Of a DNA stretch of 46,975 nucleotides, positions 8,898 to 16,448 are shown piece by piece. Below the pieces are notes generated by a model. It saw only the letters and a list, made by a program, of their open reading frames with translations, ran no database searches and was not told where the DNA came from. Source of the stretch: Bacteroidales bacterium (lineage in GTDB: Bacteria > Bacteroidota > Bacteroidia > Bacteroidales > UBA10428); contig JAFGBD010000067.1 in NCBI GenBank assembly GCA_016933335.1, positions 1-46,975 on the forward strand, read 5' to 3'. Positions within the stretch are counted from its first letter, which is position 1; every line of letters begins with the position of its first letter. Made by a program: the position numbers and the translations under genes.

Positions 8898-9587
8898 TTA
8901 TTTACCCGTCTTATTGCTGACTCTCTGCAGGTTTTTCCTGTATGCCGCTGAATCATAACCAGGATTGTAATCAGGATTATTTACTATCTCTCCGCTCTGA
9001 TAGTTTAAATATCCCTTCAAATACTGCTTCGGAATTGTATAAACCTCATCCCTGTTTTCATCCAGTTCAGGCACCGATTCTGTCAGAATCTGTTCAACAT
9101 TTACATTTGCCTGTTCAATCTTATTCAGTTCGCTTTCATAGAAACGGTATATATCCCTGGAAATACATATAACAATGATGTAATTTCCATAATACTTATG
9201 CAGGTTATGCTTGTATATCAAATCAATCTGGTCGGTTGAGATAGGTTCTGCAGTTTTATGAAAGGAAATGGCAAATTTAAAACCCTCCTCGATAATTTTT
9301 TGCGCGGTACCGGCTCCCTTTGTATAATGAACAAAAGTCATACAGCCTTTGTTTTCAGTAAGATATTCAATGATGTTCTTGTTCATTATCTTATCTTCCA
9401 TGATCAGGCTTTCAGCAGTGATGTTCTGGAGCTTTTTCAAAAGATTCAGAACAGTATCTTTGTTCCAGCTTTTATCAAGCCTGGAGAGCTTTTCAACAAT
9501 CGATTCCAGAAAGAGATTCTTCTTCATCAACTGATAGTGCAGAAAAGCTATGTAAACGAATAGGATCACAATGATGATCAATTCCAT
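8898..9587 (-). CDS. Membrane-anchored protein of unknown function
   Basis: A 229-residue protein I do not recognise. Residues 1-17 are one strongly hydrophobic helix with no cleavage site, so the protein is probably anchored in the inner membrane with the rest in the cytoplasm. Residues 20-75 look helical and charged (possible coiled coil: KLSRLDKSWNKDTVLNLLKK). Then comes TFVHYTKGAGTAQKIIEEGF (about residues 83-102), which resembles the H-Y/F-T...I...G start of ADP-ribosyltransferase-fold domains such as DarT- or RNA-2'-phosphotransferase-like proteins, followed by a strand YGNYIIVICIS. The tail is rich in Asn and Tyr. The ART link is a pattern guess only; no glutamate of the catalytic triad can be assigned. 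It stands alone, convergent with the upstream plus-strand gene and 78 bases from the methyltransferase-like gene. Confidence 0.6.
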   Translation of the reverse strand: MELIIIVILFVYIAFLHYQLMKKNLFLESIVEKLSRLDKSWNKDTVLNLLKKLQNITAESLIMEDKIMNKNIIEYLTENKGCMTFVHYTKGAGTAQKIIEEGFKFAISFHKTAEPISTDQIDLIYKHNLHKYYGNYIIVICISRDIYRFYESELNKIEQANVNVEQILTESVPELDENRDEVYTIPKQYLKGYLNYQSGEIVNNPDYNPGYDSAAYRKNLQRVSNKTGK

Positions 9588-9665
9588 ATCTGATAATAAG
9601 ACTATTTATAATCAATTGATTAATAACGAAGTGAATATATCCTTAAGCAATTGAATCTTTGTTTA

Positions 9666-10214
9666 TTAAAATAAAAAAGGAACGAACATTTTTGTTTTCT
9701 TTTGATAGTCAAGGTATTTTTCGCCAAAGAAGCTTATGTTCTCCATTTCTTCGATTTTTGATGTTATGATAAGGAATACGGCAGACAGGAAAGAAATAAT
9801 CAATAAATGAGTTTCCGGCCTTTTGAAAAATATTCCCCATGTCAGAAAAAGCAAAGAGCCATAAAGCGGATGCCTTATATATCTGAACAGTCCCGAATCA
9901 ATTAATACTGTTGTTTTTTCGAAATCATATAATTCTTTTTCCTGTCTTTTCGAATCGGCTTCACCTGTTTTCCTCATCAGAACAACTCCGTACACAATCA
10001 AAAACAGTGAATAGGTAAGGAAAATCCATGAAATTATTTGTGCTGGCCTGAAAGGATCTTTAAACCAGTACTGACAATTGTGGACTGACAGCCATAATAT
10101 GCATTCCCAGCTTAAAAAACGGTAAAAACCATGGCCTCTGAGATTAAAAAGGGTGCGCCATGAAATGATGATAAGAGGAATCGAAAGCAAAGCAAAAACG
10201 ATATATTTTACCAT
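9666..10214 (-). CDS. Isoprenylcysteine/phospholipid methyltransferase-like membrane protein
   Basis: A 182-residue protein with about five membrane spans. The C-terminal half carries the family signature: GLFRYIRHPLYGSLL, then SKIEEMENISFFGEKYLDYQ and a final FVPFLF. The RHP-x-Y-x-G and EE...FG..Y..Y pattern is the S-adenosylmethionine-binding region of ICMT, PEMT and NnrU-like bacterial enzymes. These methylate lipids or small hydrophobic thiols and amines; the substrate of this one cannot be read from sequence. I start at the ATG at 10214; an in-frame TTG 6 codons upstream is weaker. The spacing to its neighbours (78 and 236 bases) argues against a tight operon. Confidence 0.75.
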   Translation of the reverse strand: MVKYIVFALLSIPLIIISWRTLFNLRGHGFYRFLSWECILWLSVHNCQYWFKDPFRPAQIISWIFLTYSLFLIVYGVVLMRKTGEADSKRQEKELYDFEKTTVLIDSGLFRYIRHPLYGSLLFLTWGIFFKRPETHLLIISFLSAVFLIITSKIEEMENISFFGEKYLDYQKKTKMFVPFLF

Positions 10215-10450
10215 TATAATAGAAGAAATCAATAAGATTTGTTGTTGCTAAAATATTAAAATAAAATGAATTATATTAATATTTCATCGGGTGATTATAT
10301 TAACTGTAATAAAAGACATCAATGTAAGAAAGCTTACCAGATAAACAGGTCTTTAAATTCCGAAACCTGATAATCCAGTATTTTCTGTAATTCTCATGCT
10401 CTGTTTTTTGTGACCGGTACCTTCGCTTTATCTCAGAGAAGGGCACCGAC

Positions 10451-11185
10451 CTATATGATAAAACCTGTATGCCCTCTTTTAATGAATTCAAACTTCCTGC
10501 TGTCAAAAATATAATACCTGGCCGGTTTGTGAGCGACCCCTTTCTGATGCTCATTCAGAGGAATAATGTATTCGAGCCTGTTGATTCTTTTCCTGAAATT
10601 CCTGTTATCAAGCTCAATGCCCAGAATTGACTCACTGATATGCAGCAGTTGATTCATGGTAAATTTTTTTGGCAAAAGCTTGAAGCACAGGGGTTCGGTC
10701 AGGAACTCCTTGCGCAGTACCGAAAGGCCCTCAGCAATGATCTCGTTATGATCAAAAATCAGATCCGGGATATCATCCAGGTTATACCACCGGGCATTGA
10801 ATGCTTTTGAAAGTTCTGTCTCGGAATAATGATGTAATTTGACAAGCGAATAATAAGCTATTGTCACAACTCTTTCAATCATAATCCCCGAACTGTCACA
10901 AAGCCACTTTAAATCTTCCCCGTCTTTCAGTCTTTCTGGATTATCGAAGACCGCAAACTGCTTCAGGTAAATATCTTTTATTCCTGTCAGTTCCTGCAAT
11001 ACCCTCTGAGCCGAATCCGACAATCTTTCCCGGATGATGATCAGGCTTCCCGGAAGTTTCAGCCTGGCCGGGTGCTTTTGCTCATCTTTATCCCTGTTTA
11101 TCAATAAGACCTTTAATCCTTCGTTGTCATCGAATCCGAATACAACGATATCAACAGAGATATGGGGATTAAATCCTGTATTCAT
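10451..11185 (-). CDS. NUDIX-winged helix transcriptional regulator (NrtR/AraR-like)
   Basis: A 244-residue protein. The N-terminal two thirds has the NUDIX fold (VDIVVFGFDD...KVLLINRD, KLPGSLIIIRERLSDSAQRVLQELTGI). The Nudix box is degenerate: where REUxEExGU is expected the protein has RVLQELTGI, so two of the three metal-binding glutamate positions are lost and hydrolysis is unlikely. The C-terminal part (about residues 170-244), LLPKKFTMNQLLHISESILG then NFRKRINRL and a final strand pair, matches the winged-helix domain of NrtR-type regulators. In Bacteroides this family includes an arabinose-responsive regulator. It is transcribed away from the sugar symporter and glycoside hydrolase genes, which makes it their likely sugar-responsive regulator. 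A perfect 13-3-13 palindrome in the divergent intergenic region is the probable operator. Confidence 0.85.
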   Translation of the reverse strand: MNTGFNPHISVDIVVFGFDDNEGLKVLLINRDKDEQKHPARLKLPGSLIIIRERLSDSAQRVLQELTGIKDIYLKQFAVFDNPERLKDGEDLKWLCDSSGIMIERVVTIAYYSLVKLHHYSETELSKAFNARWYNLDDIPDLIFDHNEIIAEGLSVLRKEFLTEPLCFKLLPKKFTMNQLLHISESILGIELDNRNFRKRINRLEYIIPLNEHQKGVAHKPARYYIFDSRKFEFIKRGHTGFII

Positions 11186-11231
11186 TTTTTCGGCAATTAC
11201 GGGTAAAATTATGAATTAATTGTTTATTTAC

Positions 11232-11260
11232 ATACTAAACGTAAAAATTACGTTTAGTAT
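11232..11260. promoter_or_regulatory. Perfect 13-3-13 palindrome, probable operator of the NUDIX regulator
   Basis: Left arm ATACTAAACGTAA (11232-11244), spacer AAA, right arm TTACGTTTAGTAT (11248-11260); every base pairs. It lies between the divergent regulator and symporter genes and overlaps the predicted -33 box of the symporter. I saw no second copy in the window. Confidence 0.8.
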
Positions 11261-11284
11261 ATTAAAAAGATACTTTTATATTTC
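11253..11284 (+). promoter_or_regulatory. Predicted promoter of the symporter/glycoside hydrolase genes
   Basis: A -33-like TTTA (11253-11256) and a -7-like TATATTTC (11277-11284), 20 bases apart, fit the Bacteroidota pattern TTTG - 19 to 21 - TAnnTTTG with one mismatch in each box. The -33 box sits in the right arm of the palindrome, so bound regulator would block it. The expected leader is about 55 bases. Confidence 0.5.
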
Positions 11285-11346
11285 TTTTTTTTAATTTAGC
11301 ATTATTATATAGTTCAATCTTCAATGTAAAAAAACCTATTCAGTTT

Positions 11347-12792
11347 ATGCAATCACAAAAAATTTCCATCAGGGAAAAAATTGGCTTCAGCCTTGGTGAT
11401 GGTGCTGCCAATTTTATATTTCAGACCATTATGTTGCTGCAGTTGAATTTTTATACAGATACCTTTGGACTAACAGCTGCAGCCGCAGCTGTTCTGTTCC
11501 TGATAGCAAGGCTCTGGGGTGCTGTTTTTGACCCGGTTATGGGTATTGTTTCCGACCGCACAAACACCCGCTGGGGTAAATTCAGGCCATGGATCTTATG
11601 GACTGCAGTGCCATTTGGCATCATAGGATACCTGGCATTCACCACGCCTGATCTCAGTTATATAGGTAAGATCATTTATGCATACGTGACTTATATCCTT
11701 TTGCTGACTGTTTATTCAGCAAATAATATTCCCTATTCTGCGCTCAGCGGTGTAATAACCGGCGATATGGTTGAACGGACAAGCCTCTCTTCTTACCGTT
11801 TTTTTATGGTCATTCTGGCCACACTGGCAATTCAGGGACTGGCACTGCCCATGGTAAATCATTTCGGGCAGGGTGACAGTGCCAAAGGATATCAGATCAC
11901 CATGGGAATATTCAGTGCCATTGCCATTGTATTCTTCCTGGTAACATTTATCACAACCAAAGAGAGAATTAAACCGCCTCCACAGCAGAAGACATCGCTG
12001 AAACAAGACTTATCGGATCTTTTCAGAAACCGTCCGTGGGTATTCATGTTTATCGTATTCGTCCTTATGTTCGTATTCCTGTCCATGAGGAACAGCATAC
12101 TGCTCTATTATTTCAAATATTACCTGACAATCGGCAGTCAGAAGGCTTTTCTGATGAATATGGATAAAGTCCTGTTCGGACTTCTTGAATCGATAGGATT
12201 TACAGCAGATTCTGCAGATATTGCAGGTAACACATTCAGCATTATTAATATATTCAGCCAGTTGGCTGCCATACTGGGATTAACCCTGTCAAAACCGCTT
12301 GCAGCACGTTTTGGTAAAAGAAATGCACTTCGTACCTGGTTCCTGATAGCAGCAATCTTCCAGGCACTGTTTATAATAATATCGCCCACCTCAGTGTCGC
12401 TTACATTCATACTTTCCCTGCTTTTCAACTTCTCGTGGGGAGTTACAATGCCCCTGCCATGGGCAATGATGGCTGATGTGGCCGATTTTTCCGAATGGAA
12501 AAACAACCGGCGGGCAACCGGTATCGTGTTTGCAGGAATCGTTATCGGACTGAAAATAGGCCTTGCATTGGGTGGTGCACTGGCCGGCTATTTGTTATCA
12601 ACTTATGGATATGTTCCGAATGTGGAACAATCTGCCGGTGCATTGCTTGGTATTCGTCTTACCCTGAGCATCTATCCTTCCATTGCCATTGTTATCTCTG
12701 TTATTATTCTTTTCATTTACCAGATCAGTAAACACATGGAATACCAGATGCAGGATGAACTGGCTGAAAGACGAAAAGCTTATGAGACCTGA
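11347..12792 (+). CDS. MFS sugar:cation symporter (GPH family)
   Basis: A 481-residue inner-membrane transporter with about 12 spans. It starts with EKIGFSLGDGAANFIFQTIM and has the family signature DPVMGIVSDRTNTRWGKFRPWI (about residues 60-80), typical of the glycoside-pentoside-hexuronide:cation symporters (MelB/XynB/YicJ group). NFSWGVTMPLPWAMMADVADFSEWKNNRRATGI in the second half is also characteristic. Members import oligosaccharides or glycosides with Na+ or H+. Being first in a run with a GH10 xylanase, GH3 and GH9, it most likely takes up xylo- or gluco-oligosaccharides; the exact substrate is inferred. A loop at about 265-300 carries a short insertion. Confidence 0.9.
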   Translation: MQSQKISIREKIGFSLGDGAANFIFQTIMLLQLNFYTDTFGLTAAAAAVLFLIARLWGAVFDPVMGIVSDRTNTRWGKFRPWILWTAVPFGIIGYLAFTTPDLSYIGKIIYAYVTYILLLTVYSANNIPYSALSGVITGDMVERTSLSSYRFFMVILATLAIQGLALPMVNHFGQGDSAKGYQITMGIFSAIAIVFFLVTFITTKERIKPPPQQKTSLKQDLSDLFRNRPWVFMFIVFVLMFVFLSMRNSILLYYFKYYLTIGSQKAFLMNMDKVLFGLLESIGFTADSADIAGNTFSIINIFSQLAAILGLTLSKPLAARFGKRNALRTWFLIAAIFQALFIIISPTSVSLTFILSLLFNFSWGVTMPLPWAMMADVADFSEWKNNRRATGIVFAGIVIGLKIGLALGGALAGYLLSTYGYVPNVEQSAGALLGIRLTLSIYPSIAIVISVIILFIYQISKHMEYQMQDELAERRKAYET

Positions 12793-12831
12793 TCATCGAA
12801 AAAAAGGAATTATATATTAAAAACAACTGTC

Positions 12832-13971
12832 ATGAAAAAAACCAACGGAAGACAATTATCAAAAAATTTATTCAGGATGATGATCCTGGTTGTACTGGTC
12901 AGCATATCCTGCAGCAAACCCGAAACAGGACTGAAAGATGCCTTCAAAGACTGTTTTTATATTGGCGTGGCGGTTAATCCGGTACAGATCTTTGAAAAAG
13001 ACTCCCTGGCAAAACCATTTATTATGAAGCACTTTAACTCGATTACCAGCGAAGATCATCTTAAATGGGAAAAAGTCCATCCCCTGCCGGGTGTTTATGA
13101 TTTCACCGTTGCAGACAGCATCGTTGCCTTTGGTGAACGCAACGGAATGTTTATTGTCGGACATACACTCATATGGCATTCCCAGACTCCGAAGTGGGTA
13201 TTCGAAGATTCCCTGGGTAATCCTCTGAGCCGTGATGCACTGCTTCAGCGGATGAAAGATCATATTACCACCGTTGTTGGCCGCTACAAGGGAAGGGTAA
13301 ACGGATGGGATGTGATCAATGAACCTGTTGGTGACGACGGACAAATCAGGAAAACCAAATGGTATGAAATCATCGGCGAAGACTACATTCAGAAGGCCTT
13401 TGAATATGCCCGTGAAGCAGATCCTGAAGCTGAACTTTATTTCAACGATTATAACATCGAAATGAATTGTAAAAGAGAAGGTGGCATACGGCTTATTAAG
13501 AACTTACTGGAACAGGGAGTACAGATAGATGGTGTGGGTATTCAGGCACACTGGCATCTGGATAGACCTGATCTGCATGAAATAGACACAACCATCCAGC
13601 TGTTGGCCGGAATGGGACTTGATGTCATGTTCACCGAACTGGATATCATTGTTGTTCCCGAGCCACTCGGGGTGATTGGTGCTGACATTGCCCAGAAAGC
13701 GGGGTATCAGAAAGAACTGAATCCGTATCCCGATATCCTTCCAGATTCGGTACAGCAAGAACTGGCAGACCGTTATTCAGATGTGTTCAAAACATTTGTC
13801 AAATACCAGGATAACATCAGCAGAGTAACCTTCTGGGGACTTCATGACGGATATTCATGGAAGAATAACTGGCCTATCAGGGGCAGGAGTGTCCATCCTC
13901 TTCTGTTTGATAAGAATTACCAGCCCAAACCTGCTTATTATGCGGTTATGGAAACAGCAAAAGTAAAATAA
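12832..13971 (+). CDS. GH10 endo-1,4-beta-xylanase, lipoprotein
   Basis: A 379-residue single-domain enzyme. The N-terminus ends in a lipobox, LVSISC with Cys27, so the mature protein is lipid-anchored in the outer membrane or periplasm. The GH10 (beta/alpha)8 barrel shows its main motifs in order: TSEDHLKWEKVHP, HTLIWHSQTP, GWDVINEPVGDDG with acid/base Glu164, YFNDYNIE, GIQAHWHL and MFTELDI with nucleophile Glu269. The 105-residue spacing between the two glutamates is normal. The reaction is internal cleavage of beta-1,4-xylan backbones. No carbohydrate-binding module is present. It begins 39 bases after the symporter gene and 23 bases before the GH3 gene, so these are almost certainly one operon. 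Confidence 0.93.
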   Translation: MKKTNGRQLSKNLFRMMILVVLVSISCSKPETGLKDAFKDCFYIGVAVNPVQIFEKDSLAKPFIMKHFNSITSEDHLKWEKVHPLPGVYDFTVADSIVAFGERNGMFIVGHTLIWHSQTPKWVFEDSLGNPLSRDALLQRMKDHITTVVGRYKGRVNGWDVINEPVGDDGQIRKTKWYEIIGEDYIQKAFEYAREADPEAELYFNDYNIEMNCKREGGIRLIKNLLEQGVQIDGVGIQAHWHLDRPDLHEIDTTIQLLAGMGLDVMFTELDIIVVPEPLGVIGADIAQKAGYQKELNPYPDILPDSVQQELADRYSDVFKTFVKYQDNISRVTFWGLHDGYSWKNNWPIRGRSVHPLLFDKNYQPKPAYYAVMETAKVK

Positions 13972-13994
13972 CTGAAATCATATAAAAGAAAATC

Positions 13995-16292
13995 ATGCAA
14001 ACTGCCGGAGACAAACCATTGAAAAATGCCCCGTATAAAAATCCTGGCTTGACGGTTGAAAAAAGGGTGAAAGACCTTTTATCACATATGACCATCGAAG
14101 AAAAGGTTGCCCAGCTTATGGGATTATGGAACGGAGGTGTTGAAGATTTTACAGAAGAATTTCTGGACGACGAGGAAAAAATGAAGGAAACATTCGGTTA
14201 CGGATGCCATTCCATTCATCCTGCCCCATTTGGAATAAAAGAAACAATTAAAATCAGGAACAAAATCCAGAAGTACCTCCTTGAAGAAACACGTCTGGGT
14301 ATCCCTGCCCTTTTTGTGGACGAAGGCCAGCATGGAATGATGAGGCCGGAATCAACAGTCTTTCCTCAGGCCATAGGTCTGGCGTGCTCATGGAACCCGG
14401 ATCTTTTCGAAGAAGTCTATGGAGTTATTGCCCATGAGATGCGTTCAAGAGGAACCCATCATGCCCTTACACCCGTAATAGATGTGTGTCGTGAACCCCG
14501 GTGGGGAAGGGTTGAAGAAACCTACGGCGAGGATCCCTACCTGAACGGAAAACTCTCATGTGCTGCGGTAAAAGGATTGCAGGGTACAACCAATGGAACC
14601 GTTGCCGAAAATCATGTTGCAGCCACTCTGAAACACCTTGTTGGTCATGGTGAATCTGAAGGCGGGTTGAACCAGGGCCCGGCCAATTACTCAATGCGCG
14701 TTTTGCGTGAATTCCACATGCCTCCCTTTAAAATGTGTATTGATGACGTTAAACCTGTTGCCGTAATGCCTTCATACAACGAGGTTGATGGCGTCCCTTC
14801 TCATGCCAATAGATGGCTGATAAAAGATTTGTTAAGAAAGGAATGGGGATTCAAAGGTCTTGTCGTATCAGATTATTATGCGGTTGACCAGCTGTTTTTA
14901 AAACATTTTGTGGCAGAAGACAGCAAAGAAGCTGTCAGAATGGCCTTTAATACAGGTATACAATATGAACTGCCCCAGGCAAATCATTACAGGCATTTGC
15001 CGGAACTATTGAAAGAAGGCAAAATCAGGCAGGAAGATATTGACGATGCTGTTGCTCAGGTTCTGAAGCTGAAATTTGAACTCGGATTATTCGAAAATCC
15101 TTATGTCGATGAGGCCAATGCCATTGCAGTCAGTAAAAAACCCGGACACAGGGAGATAGCATTAAAAGCCGCACACCAGTCAATTGTACTTCTCAAGAAT
15201 GATGGCCTGCTCCCGCTTCCCAGGAACAAATACAAAAAGATAGCCGTCATCGGACCATGTGCCGGTGAAGTTTATTTTGGCGGATATGCAGGGGAACCAT
15301 ATAAAAAGACAAGTTTGCTGGACGGGATAAAGAACAAAGCCGGTGATGAAACAGAAATAATGTTTGCACAAGGCTGCATGCTTACTACAAACACGAGCAA
15401 CAGCTATTTTAACTGGAAATACGATGACATCGTATTTGCCACCAGGGAGGAAAACCTGCCATTAATTAAAGAAGCTGTCAATATTGCCAAAAAAGCTGAT
15501 GTCATCATTCTTGCCATTGGTGAAAACGAACATCTTTGCCGTGAGGCATGGGCTAAAAATCACCTCGGAGACAACCTGACACTTGACCTGTTCGGAGAAC
15601 AGGAAGAACTTGTGAGAGCCATTATGGAAGTCAATAAGCCTGTTGTGGTCTACCTGATGAAAGGACGCCCGTTGTCGGTAAATTATCTGGCAAAACATGT
15701 ACCGGCCATTATTGAAGGATGGTACATGGGACAGGAAACAGGCGCTGCAGCCGCAGATGTTATTTTTGGCGATGTGAATCCCTCAGGGAAACTTACCATT
15801 ACAGTTCCGAAATCATCCGGTCAGCTCCCCCTTTATTACAACCACAAACCCAGTGCCCAGTTCCATGATTACCTTTCTTTGGACATTCAACCGCTCTATC
15901 ACTTTGGTTTTGGACTGAGTTATACAAAATTCACTTTCGGAAAGCCAGCGCTTGATAAAGACACCATCCGCATGAACGAATCAGCAAAAGTGATCGTCGA
16001 TGTCACCAATGAAGGAAAAATAGCGGGCGATGAAGTGGTACAAATGTATATCCGGGATATAATAAGCTCAGTCACCCGCCCGGTAAAAGAGCTGAAAGGA
16101 TTTAAACGTGTCAGCCTGAATCCCGGGGAAACAAAAAGAGTGGTGATGGAAATCAGGCCCGAGCACCTGTCATTTTATGATATCAATATGAATAAGGTTG
16201 TAGAGCCGGGTGAATTTGACATCATGGTCGGTAATTCTTCGCGTGACCAGGATCTTCAGATGATCCGTCTAAAGGTGACAGGCCGGGATTGA
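13995..16292 (+). CDS. GH3 beta-glucosidase/beta-xylosidase, no signal peptide
   Basis: A 765-residue enzyme with the full GH3 layout: an N-terminal barrel (EEKVAQLMGLW, ...RWGRVEETYGEDPYL, ATLKHLVGHGE), nucleophile Asp293 in GLVVSDYYAVDQL, a C-terminal alpha/beta sandwich (HQSIVLLKNDGLLPLP, IAVIGPCAGEVYFGGY) and a fibronectin-III-like domain at about residues 660-765 (YHFGFGLSYTKF, DVTNEGKIAGDEVVQMYI). Members release glucose or xylose from the non-reducing end of oligosaccharides; substrate choice cannot be settled here. There is no hydrophobic N-terminus, and an in-frame stop at 13983-13985 rules out an upstream extension, so the enzyme is probably cytoplasmic, consistent with oligosaccharide import by the symporter. 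Confidence 0.93.
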   Translation: MQTAGDKPLKNAPYKNPGLTVEKRVKDLLSHMTIEEKVAQLMGLWNGGVEDFTEEFLDDEEKMKETFGYGCHSIHPAPFGIKETIKIRNKIQKYLLEETRLGIPALFVDEGQHGMMRPESTVFPQAIGLACSWNPDLFEEVYGVIAHEMRSRGTHHALTPVIDVCREPRWGRVEETYGEDPYLNGKLSCAAVKGLQGTTNGTVAENHVAATLKHLVGHGESEGGLNQGPANYSMRVLREFHMPPFKMCIDDVKPVAVMPSYNEVDGVPSHANRWLIKDLLRKEWGFKGLVVSDYYAVDQLFLKHFVAEDSKEAVRMAFNTGIQYELPQANHYRHLPELLKEGKIRQEDIDDAVAQVLKLKFELGLFENPYVDEANAIAVSKKPGHREIALKAAHQSIVLLKNDGLLPLPRNKYKKIAVIGPCAGEVYFGGYAGEPYKKTSLLDGIKNKAGDETEIMFAQGCMLTTNTSNSYFNWKYDDIVFATREENLPLIKEAVNIAKKADVIILAIGENEHLCREAWAKNHLGDNLTLDLFGEQEELVRAIMEVNKPVVVYLMKGRPLSVNYLAKHVPAIIEGWYMGQETGAAAADVIFGDVNPSGKLTITVPKSSGQLPLYYNHKPSAQFHDYLSLDIQPLYHFGFGLSYTKFTFGKPALDKDTIRMNESAKVIVDVTNEGKIAGDEVVQMYIRDIISSVTRPVKELKGFKRVSLNPGETKRVVMEIRPEHLSFYDINMNKVVEPGEFDIMVGNSSRDQDLQMIRLKVTGRD

Positions 16293-16448
16293 CTTTTCCG
16301 GTTGTTGTTTACATAATAACTGCTTCGTTCAATGCGGGTTCAGATGATTATCCGGGCATAATCCGAAAGCCTCATTGCACAAAATTGTCACAGATGCCGG
16401 AGGAGCCGAAACAGTTGACAGAGACCACCCTGAAACTATTGTCAGCCC

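Noticed and set aside
10300..10554. 84-codon minus-strand ORF next to the NUDIX regulator
   Set aside because: It overlaps the end of the regulator gene in another frame, resembles no protein family and has no start signal; it is a shadow of the regulator plus non-coding sequence.
12868..13344. 158-codon minus-strand ORF inside the GH10 gene
   Set aside because: It is antisense to the GH10 catalytic barrel, including the acid/base motif, and has no recognisable feature.
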